From Lawsonibacter hominis (GTDB taxonomy: Bacteria > Bacillota > Clostridia > Oscillospirales > Oscillospiraceae), in NCBI RefSeq assembly GCF_014287895.1, contig NZ_JACOPP010000011.1, positions 45,066 through 109,065 of the forward strand: a stretch of 64,000 nucleotides of DNA, in the 5' to 3' direction. A program made the position numbers and the translations under genes. A model generated the notes under the pieces. That model was not told the DNA's origin. It ran no database searches and worked only from the letters and a program-made list of their open reading frames with translations. Below are positions 58,109 to 64,000 of the stretch, in pieces. How positions within the stretch are numbered: position 1 is the stretch's first letter; every line of letters starts with the position of its first letter.

Positions 58109-60643
58109 TTGCCTTTGAAACAAAAATTTAATGTGCGGGGCATGACCTGCTCGGCCTGCTCGGCCCACGTGGAGAAGGCGGTGGGCAAGGTAGCGGGCGT
58201 GGCGGCGGTAACGGTCAACCTGCTCGGCAGCTCCATGCTGGTGGACTATGACGACACCAGGACCGGTCCTTCTGCGATCATCCGGGCGGTGCAGGACGCG
58301 GGCTACGGCGCCGCGCTCCCCGCTTCGGACGAAAAGCAGGGCGCCGGGCCCGCCGCCCCGGCTGCCCGCGTCATGGAAGCAGAGCTGGCGGGGATGAAGC
58401 GCCGCTTCGTGATCTCACTCGTTTTCCTGATCCCTCTGTTCTATCTGGCCATGGGGCACATGATGGGCTGGCCGCTGCCCGCCTTCTTCCACGACGAGCG
58501 GAACGTGTTCCTGACCGCCTTTCTCCAGTTTCTGCTGACCCTTCCCATCCTGTACGTCAACGACAAGTATTACAAGGTGGGCTTCCGGAGCCTGTTCAAG
58601 GGTGCGCCCAATATGGACTCGCTCATCGCCATCGGCTCCGCCGCCGCCATGATCTACGGCGTGGCCGCCCTGTTCCAGATCGCCTGGGGCCTGGGGCACG
58701 GGGACATGGAGCGGGTCCATCGCTGGTCCATGGACCTGTACTTCGAGTCCGCGGGCATGATCCTCACCCTCATCACACTGGGCAAGTTCCTGGAGGCCCG
58801 CTCCAAGGGCAAGACCAGCCAGGCCATCACCCGGCTCATGGATCTGGCCCCCAAAACCGCCATGGTGCTGCGGGACGGCGGCGAGGCGGAGATCCCCGTG
58901 GAGGAGGTGCGGGTGGGCGATCAAGTCGTCGTGCGGCCCGGCGGACGCATCCCGGTGGACGGCACCGTCACCCAGGGCCGCTCTTCCGTGGATGAATCCG
59001 CCCTGACGGGCGAGAGCCTGCCGGTGGAAAAGCTTCCCGGCGACAAGGTGGCCGCCGCCTCGATCAACAAATCCGGCTCCTTTACCTTCGCGGCCACCCG
59101 CGTGGGCGAGGATACCACCTTGGCCCAGATGATCCGCCTGGTGGAGGAGGCGGCCTCTTCCAAAGCCCCCATCGCAAAGCTGGCCGACAAGGTGGCCGGC
59201 CTCTTCGTGCCGGCCGTTATCGGGATCGCCGTCGTCACCGCGGCCGTATGGCTGCTCGCCACACGCTCCATCGAGCCGTCCCTGACCGCCGGGGTGGCGG
59301 TGCTGGTCATCTCCTGTCCCTGCGCGCTGGGGCTGGCCACCCCGGTCGCTATCATGGCCGGCACCGGCAAGGGCGCGGAAAACGGGATCCTGATCAAATC
59401 CGCCGAGGCGCTGGAGACCCTTCATACCATCCGGACCGTGGTGCTGGACAAAACCGGCACGCTGACCCGGGGCACGCCCCAGGTCACCGACTGCTATCCC
59501 AACGAAGGCGCCACCACGGAGGAGCTTTTGTGTGTGGCCGCCTCTCTGGAAAAGCCGTCGGAACACCCCCTGGCCGACGCGATTGTGGCGGAGGCGGCAC
59601 AGCGGGAGATCCCCCTGGTCCCGGTAGCGGATTTTCAGGCCCTTCCCGGCCGGGGTATTTCGGCCAGGCTCCACGGCAAATCCGTCCTGGCGGGCAACCG
59701 CGCCATGCTGGAGGAGGCCGGGATCCCCTTGGAGGGCTTCGATCTCATCGCGGAGGAGCTGGCCAAGGCGGGCAAGACCCCGCTCTACTTTGCCGAGGAC
59801 GGCAAACTGCTGGGCGTGGTGGCGGTGGCGGACACCCCCAAGCCGACCAGCGCCGCCGCCGTAGCAGGGTTCCGGCGTCTGGGCATCGACGTGGTGATGC
59901 TCACCGGCGACAACCGGCGCACCGCCGAAGCGGTGGGCAAGGCCCTGGGCGTGAGCCATGTGGTGGCCGAGGTGCTGCCCCAGGAGAAGGCGCGGCAGGT
60001 CGCCGCCCTCCAGGCCGGGGGCAGGCGGGTCGCCATGGTGGGCGACGGCATCAACGACGCGCCCGCTTTGGCGGGGGCCGACGTCGGCATCGCCATCGGC
60101 GCGGGGACCGACGTCGCCATTGAGAGCGCCGACATCGTGCTGATGAAAAGCGACCTGATGGACGCGGTGACCGCCGTGGAGCTGTCCAAACAGGTCATCC
60201 GCAACATCAAGCAGAACCTGTTCTGGGCGTTTATTTACAACATCATCGGCATTCCCCTGGCCGCCGGGGTGTGGTATCCCCTCTTTCACATCCAGCTCTC
60301 CCCCATGTTCGCCGCCGCCGCCATGAGCCTTTCCTCGGTGTGCGTGGTATCCAACGCCCTGCGTCTTAAGCGGTTCAAACCCACAGCGGCCGCCCCGGCC
60401 GCCGCGCGTGAACCAATTCATACGAATGGAGGAATCCGTATTATGGAGAAAAAAATGGTCATTGAGGGTATGATGTGCGCCCACTGTCAGGCCCGCGTGG
60501 AACAGGCCCTCAACGCCCTGCCCGGCGTCGCCGCCCAGGTGGACCTGCAGGCAAAAACCGCCACGGTCACCGGAACGGCCGACGACGCGGCGCTGAAAAA
60601 GGCCGTGGAGGACGCCGGATATCAGGTGGTCTCCATCTCCTGA
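58109..60643 (+). CDS. copA: Copper-exporting P1B ATPase with C-terminal CopZ-like domain
   Basis: 844 aa. N-terminal metal-binding domain (VRGMTCSACSAHVEKAV), TGES in DESALTGESLPVEK, CPC in VISCPCALGLATP, phosphorylation site VLDKTGTLTRG, and GDGINDAPALAGADVG. A second heavy-metal domain at about residues 779-844 (EGMMCAHCQARVEQALNALP) is joined without a stop, yet an internal GGAGG site and ATG at 60,443 remain. Start is TTG at 58,109 or 58,115; the second has a better-placed GGTGAT. Confidence 0.94.
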   Translation: MPLKQKFNVRGMTCSACSAHVEKAVGKVAGVAAVTVNLLGSSMLVDYDDTRTGPSAIIRAVQDAGYGAALPASDEKQGAGPAAPAARVMEAELAGMKRRFVISLVFLIPLFYLAMGHMMGWPLPAFFHDERNVFLTAFLQFLLTLPILYVNDKYYKVGFRSLFKGAPNMDSLIAIGSAAAMIYGVAALFQIAWGLGHGDMERVHRWSMDLYFESAGMILTLITLGKFLEARSKGKTSQAITRLMDLAPKTAMVLRDGGEAEIPVEEVRVGDQVVVRPGGRIPVDGTVTQGRSSVDESALTGESLPVEKLPGDKVAAASINKSGSFTFAATRVGEDTTLAQMIRLVEEAASSKAPIAKLADKVAGLFVPAVIGIAVVTAAVWLLATRSIEPSLTAGVAVLVISCPCALGLATPVAIMAGTGKGAENGILIKSAEALETLHTIRTVVLDKTGTLTRGTPQVTDCYPNEGATTEELLCVAASLEKPSEHPLADAIVAEAAQREIPLVPVADFQALPGRGISARLHGKSVLAGNRAMLEEAGIPLEGFDLIAEELAKAGKTPLYFAEDGKLLGVVAVADTPKPTSAAAVAGFRRLGIDVVMLTGDNRRTAEAVGKALGVSHVVAEVLPQEKARQVAALQAGGRRVAMVGDGINDAPALAGADVGIAIGAGTDVAIESADIVLMKSDLMDAVTAVELSKQVIRNIKQNLFWAFIYNIIGIPLAAGVWYPLFHIQLSPMFAAAAMSLSSVCVVSNALRLKRFKPTAAAPAAAREPIHTNGGIRIMEKKMVIEGMMCAHCQARVEQALNALPGVAAQVDLQAKTATVTGTADDAALKKAVEDAGYQVVSIS
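60443..60643 (+). CDS. Possible internal translation start for a free CopZ-like chaperone
   Basis: In frame with copA: ATG at 60,443, about ten bases after GGAGG, would give a 66-aa protein MEKKMVIEGMMCAHCQARVE of the size of CopZ copper chaperones. In related genomes copZ is commonly a separate gene; here the copA stop is absent. Whether the internal start is used is unknown. Confidence 0.5.
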   Translation: MEKKMVIEGMMCAHCQARVEQALNALPGVAAQVDLQAKTATVTGTADDAALKKAVEDAGYQVVSIS

Positions 60644-60649
60644 TCTCTG

Positions 60650-60955
60650 CCGCCGCGGCAAACCGCCTCCTCGTCCGCCGCGCAGAATTCCGCCGCCCGC
60701 AGACGGAGGCGAAGTGGAGCGGACCGGAAGTAAATTGCCCCGCAGGGGCAGGCAAGGGTCCTCTGGGGGGCAATTCACCTTGTGTCGCCGGAAATGACGG
60801 TATTTCATCTGCTTCCGTCGTCTGCGGACGGCGGCGCTCTGCGAGGCGCTCCTACGGCAGGGTTTTTCGACAGCCTGGAGCGGCCTTGCCGCCTCTTCAG
60901 CCGCCTCAGCGCCGGGGAAGCTTCCCCGGCGCTTCCCTTTTGCCCCCTGCTGTGG
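60650..60955. repeat. Intergenic repeat cluster
   Basis: About 300 bp with no gene. Contains a CCGCCGCCCGCAGACGG unit near 60,690, a GGAAGTAAATTGCCCCGC unit near 60,728 (related to GGAAGTAAATTCCGCC near purF), and the block 60,783-60,890 that is shared with the prophage hairpin array at 4.27-4.40 kb. Ends with a GCGCCGGGGAAGC/GCTTCCCCGGCGC hairpin at 60,910-60,937, probably the copA terminator. Confidence 0.7.
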
Positions 60956-60992
60956 TATCATGGAAGCAACTCAACCAGAAGGAGGCGCGGCC

Positions 60993-62348
60993 ATGTCCAC
61001 CCTGCTCATCAAAAACGCGCGCTATATCGTCTCCTGCGACGACCAGGACTCCCTGCACGAGCGCTGCAACCTCTTCATCCGTGACCAGGCGATCGAATAC
61101 ATCGGCCCTGCCCTGCGGCAGGCCGACCAGGTCATTGACGCCTCCCGCATGGCGGTGTATCCCGGCCTCATCAACACCCACCACCACCTCTACCAGCTCT
61201 TTTCCCGCAACCTGCCCGAGGTACAGAAAATGGAGCTGTTTCCCTGGCTGGTGACGCTGTACGAGGTGTGGAAGAATCTGGATGAGGAGGTGGTCTCCTG
61301 GTCCTCCCTCGCAGGCATGGGCGAGCTGCTGAAAAATGGATGCACCACCTGCTTCGACCACCACTATGTCTTCCCCGAGCGCTCCGGAGACCTGATCGCG
61401 GCCCAGTTCCGCTCCGCCGATACGGTGGGGATGCGCTTCCACGCTTCCCGCGGCTCGATGGACCTGTCCAAAAAGGACGGCGGGCTGCCGCCGGACTCCG
61501 TGGTACAGACCATCGACGCGATCCTGGCCGACTCCGAGCGCCTGGTGCGGGTCTGGCACGACGATTCCCGCTTTTCCATGCACCGCTTGGCGCTGGCCCC
61601 CTGTTCTCCTTTTTCCGTATCCGGGGACCTGCTTCGGGAAAGCGCGCGCCTGGCCCGCAGTCTGGGCGTGCGGCTGCACACCCACGTGGCCGAGACGAAG
61701 GACGAGGAGCAGTATACCTTGGAGCGCTTCGGCCTGCGGCCGGTGGCCTACATGCAGTCTCTGGGCTGGACCGGCCCCGACGTGTGGTATGCCCACGGCA
61801 TCCATTTCAACGACAGCGACCTGCGCGTCCTGGCCAAGACCGGCACCGGCGTGGCCCACTGTCCCATCTCCAATATGAAGCTCGCCTCCGGCGTGTGCCG
61901 CCTGCCCGACCTGCTTCGCCTGGACATCCCGGTCGGGCTGGCCGTGGACGGCTCCGCCTCCAACGACGGCTCCAACCTGCTGGAGGAGCTGCGGGCGGCC
62001 TATCTGCTCCACCGGCTCACCTGGAGCCGGCAGGCCCCCACCGGGTACGAACTGCTCAAGGTCGCCACCCGCGGCTCCGCCCGGCTCCTGGGCCGGGACG
62101 ACATCGGGCAGCTCTCTCCCGGCATGGCGGCCGACCTGTTTTTGGTGGATCTGGACCGCCTGGAGCTGGTCGGCGCCCAGTTCGACCCCATGTCCATGCT
62201 GGGCACCGTGGGCCTCAAGGGGCCGGTGGATTACACCATCGTCAACGGCGTGCCTGTGGTGCAGCAGGGGCAGCTGGTCACGGTAGACGAGGCGGAGGTG
62301 TCCGCCAGGGCAAACGAGACCGCCCGGCGTTATCTGGGCCGGCTGTAA
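60993..62348 (+). CDS. Amidohydrolase, 8-oxoguanine deaminase-like
   Basis: 451 aa from ATG 60993 after GGAGG. Metal ligands in PGLINTHHHLYQLFSRNLP, HTHVAETKDEEQYTLERFG, WYAHGIHFNDSD and the Asp in LAVDGSASNDGSNLLEELR, the set of the AtzA/TrzN-like subgroup that includes 8-oxoguanine deaminase. Probably deaminates an oxidised or modified purine. Exact substrate inferred. Confidence 0.88.
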   Translation: MSTLLIKNARYIVSCDDQDSLHERCNLFIRDQAIEYIGPALRQADQVIDASRMAVYPGLINTHHHLYQLFSRNLPEVQKMELFPWLVTLYEVWKNLDEEVVSWSSLAGMGELLKNGCTTCFDHHYVFPERSGDLIAAQFRSADTVGMRFHASRGSMDLSKKDGGLPPDSVVQTIDAILADSERLVRVWHDDSRFSMHRLALAPCSPFSVSGDLLRESARLARSLGVRLHTHVAETKDEEQYTLERFGLRPVAYMQSLGWTGPDVWYAHGIHFNDSDLRVLAKTGTGVAHCPISNMKLASGVCRLPDLLRLDIPVGLAVDGSASNDGSNLLEELRAAYLLHRLTWSRQAPTGYELLKVATRGSARLLGRDDIGQLSPGMAADLFLVDLDRLELVGAQFDPMSMLGTVGLKGPVDYTIVNGVPVVQQGQLVTVDEAEVSARANETARRYLGRL

Positions 62349-62390
62349 GGCGGCCTGCACAAATCTGAAATCCAAGGGAGAGGTACCGGA

Positions 62391-63758
62391 ATGGAGTTGA
62401 CTGCCTCACAGCCCCGCGCGCCGCTGTTTTCCCGGCAGGCGCTGCTGCGGCTGATCATCCCGCTGGTCATCGAGCAGCTGCTGCTGATGACGGTGGGCAT
62501 GGCGGATACCGTTATGGTGACCACCGCCGGGGAAGCGGCCGTATCCGGCGTGTCCCTGGTGGACGGGCTCAACATGCTGCTGATCCAGATCTTTGCCGCC
62601 CTGTCCACCGGCGGAGCGGTCGTGGTATCCCAATACCTGGGCCGCCGGGAGGCGGAGCAGGCCAACACGGCGGCCAAGCAGCTGCTCTACGCCGCCGTGA
62701 TCGCCTCCACCCTGCTGACGGTACTGGCGCTGATTCTGCGCCAGCACATCCTTTCCCTGCTGTTTGGGCAGGTGGAGCGCGCTGTGATGGCCAGCGCTCT
62801 CATCTATTTCCTGCTGACCGCCGCCGCTTATCCCTTTATGGCGGTATACAACGCGGGCGCGGCGCTGTTTCGCGCCATGGGCAACAGCAAAGTATCCATG
62901 TTCTGCTCCCTCATCGTGAACATCATCAACATTGCCGTCAACGCCATTCTGATTTTCGGCTTCGGCATGGGGGCCGCCGGGGCAGGTATCGGTACGCTGG
63001 TCTCCCGGATCGCCGCGGCCGTCATCATCATGGCGCTGCTCCGCCACCCGGAAAACCTGGTGCGGGTGGAGGGCCTGCTCCGCTTCCGCCTGCGCTGGGA
63101 CATGATCCGCCGCATCCTCTTCATCGGCATTCCAAACGGCTTGGAAAACGGCATGTTCCAGGCCGGCAAGCTGTTGGTGCTCAATCTGATCACTACCTTC
63201 GGCACCGCCGCTGTGGCCGCCAACGCCATTGGGAACAGCATCGGCGGCGTCATCAACGTACCGGGCCAGGCGCTCGGCCTGGCGCTCATCACCGTGGTAG
63301 GCCGGTGCATGGGGGCCGGCGAAACCGACCAAGCGGTATCCTACGCCAAAAAGCTGGTGCGCGCTTGCTACGTCTGCATGGGAGTTATGAACATCGCCCT
63401 CTTTTTCCTGGCCGGGTGGCTGGTCACGCTGTTCGATCTGAGCATGGAATCCACCGCCATGGCCGCCCAGGTGCTGCGCTGGTTTTCGCTGTTCAGCATC
63501 TTTTTCTGGCCCATGTCCTTTACCATGCCCAACGCCCTGCGGGCCGCCGGGGACGCGGTGTTCACCATGGCCGTCTCCCTGTGCTCCATGTTTGCCTGCC
63601 GGGTGGCTCTGAGTTATGTCTTTGCCTGCGCCTGGGGCCTGAATATGGGGCTGCTGGGGGTATGGCTGGCCATGTTCTGCGACTGGATCGTACGCGCCGT
63701 TTTCTTCCTTATCCGGTTTCTGCGCGGGAAATGGAAGTACATCCGGGTCATTGGATAG
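62391..63758 (+). CDS. MATE family efflux transporter
   Basis: 455 aa, twelve hydrophobic segments in two bundles, MATE-type N-terminus (LIIPLVIEQLLLMTVGMADT, VMVTTAGEAAVSGVSLVDGL) and the internal GNSIGGVINVPGQALGLALI. Exports drugs or metabolites by cation antiport. AGAGGTACC precedes the start. Forty-two bases after the amidohydrolase, probably one transcript. Confidence 0.94.
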   Translation: MELTASQPRAPLFSRQALLRLIIPLVIEQLLLMTVGMADTVMVTTAGEAAVSGVSLVDGLNMLLIQIFAALSTGGAVVVSQYLGRREAEQANTAAKQLLYAAVIASTLLTVLALILRQHILSLLFGQVERAVMASALIYFLLTAAAYPFMAVYNAGAALFRAMGNSKVSMFCSLIVNIINIAVNAILIFGFGMGAAGAGIGTLVSRIAAAVIIMALLRHPENLVRVEGLLRFRLRWDMIRRILFIGIPNGLENGMFQAGKLLVLNLITTFGTAAVAANAIGNSIGGVINVPGQALGLALITVVGRCMGAGETDQAVSYAKKLVRACYVCMGVMNIALFFLAGWLVTLFDLSMESTAMAAQVLRWFSLFSIFFWPMSFTMPNALRAAGDAVFTMAVSLCSMFACRVALSYVFACAWGLNMGLLGVWLAMFCDWIVRAVFFLIRFLRGKWKYIRVIG

Positions 63759-63879
63759 GCACGCTCCGCAGACTGCCGGTGCCTTTCCCGGCCATGCGGC
63801 AGAAAAAAAGCTTCAGCCGTGAGGGCAATGTCATTTAGCCAAGGTTTTTAGCGCATCTGAAAAAGTACCCACCTCGTTT

Positions 63880-64000
63880 TGTGAACCGCCCCCGATTGTG
63901 CGGACAGCACAAAAACGCCCCTAATATAGGACTATGAGATTTTCAAGCAGCAAACTGGCGGCGCAATTCCAGAGGCGTCAGTTTTGTTTTTGATTGAATG
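63880..64000. mobile_element. IS3-family insertion sequence, end only
   Basis: From about 63,880 the sequence has an IS-end character (TGTGAACCGCCCCCGATTGT) and leads into the 3' end of a transposase gene on the minus strand. The rest lies beyond the window. The 63,759-63,879 stretch between the MATE gene and this element holds no recognisable feature. Confidence 0.65.
63943..64000 (-). CDS. IS3-family transposase, C-terminal fragment
   Basis: The last 18 codons read IQSKTKLTPLELRRQFAA and stop at 63,943. This matches the C-terminal signature of IS3/IS150-type OrfB transposases (YNN-RIQ-KLKGLTP type ending). Cut by the window edge. Confidence 0.7.
   Translation of the reverse strand, partial: IQSKTKLTPLELRRQFAA

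Noticed and set aside
1..64000. CRISPR arrays, tRNA and rRNA genes
   Set aside because: No regularly spaced direct repeats, cloverleaf or rRNA-like sequence was noticed on reading the window; a covariance-model scan was not possible.

Overview
The window is high-GC DNA from a Gram-positive, spore-forming-lineage Clostridia, most like the Oscillospiraceae (Flavonifractor, Lawsonibacter, Intestinimonas type). The evidence is the whiA-yvcK-rapZ-murB block, DUF4364 and DUF3048 proteins, LL-diaminopimelate aminotransferase (dapL), an ANTAR regulator beside glnA, and purine-rich Shine-Dalgarno sites throughout. No rRNA, tRNA or CRISPR array was seen.

Positions 1 to about 29,925 are the right-hand part of a prophage with a contractile (PBSX/XkdK-type) tail; its left end lies outside the window. 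Read on the minus strand from high to low coordinates, it runs: Cro-like regulators (25.0-24.0 kb); a replication module with an HTH initiator-like protein, DnaB helicase, lytic transglycosylase, DUF3102, PcfK/PcfJ and a HUH-type Rep-like protein (23.5-15.6 kb); HNH, TerS, TerL, portal, ClpP-like protease, HK97 capsid and connectors (15.6-6.9 kb); then sheath, tube, XkdN with a -1 frameshift product, tape measure, LysM protein, hub and XkdR (6.9 kb to the edge). The plus-strand lysogeny arm holds operators, an XRE repressor, an ImmA-type protease, a DUF4041/T5orf172 protein, a coiled-coil protein and a large serine recombinase. The recombinase abuts a host cysteine-rich gene that has lost its 5' end, which marks the right attachment site.

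Two lysogen-expressed islands sit inside the tail operon. Between the tube and XkdN genes, a 25-codon hydrophobic-basic peptide gene has its own consensus promoter and faces a convergent consensus promoter whose RNA ends in the 3' part of the peptide gene. This is a type I toxin-antitoxin architecture in the same place as txpA/ratA of the Bacillus subtilis skin element. Between XkdN and the tape measure, a plus-strand promoter drives a 72-aa membrane protein, followed by an array of strong hairpins. Part of that array matches an intergenic repeat in the host chromosome at 60.8 kb.

The host part (30.7-64 kb) holds, in order: a DUF3048 lipoprotein; DUF4364 and a metallo-beta-lactamase-fold hydrolase; cardiolipin synthase and DnaE; WhiA, YvcK, RapZ and MurB; a GH25 lysozyme-like protein; and a nitrogen assimilation block (gltD, gltB, dapL, ANTAR regulator, glnA with a leader terminator). 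Then come purF with a duplicated 3' end; an internally deleted asnB pseudogene; a DUF362/ferredoxin protein; DUF378; the copper module csoR-copA, whose ATPase carries a CopZ-like domain fused at the C-terminus; an 8-oxoguanine deaminase-like amidohydrolase; a MATE exporter; and the end of an IS3-family element at the right edge.
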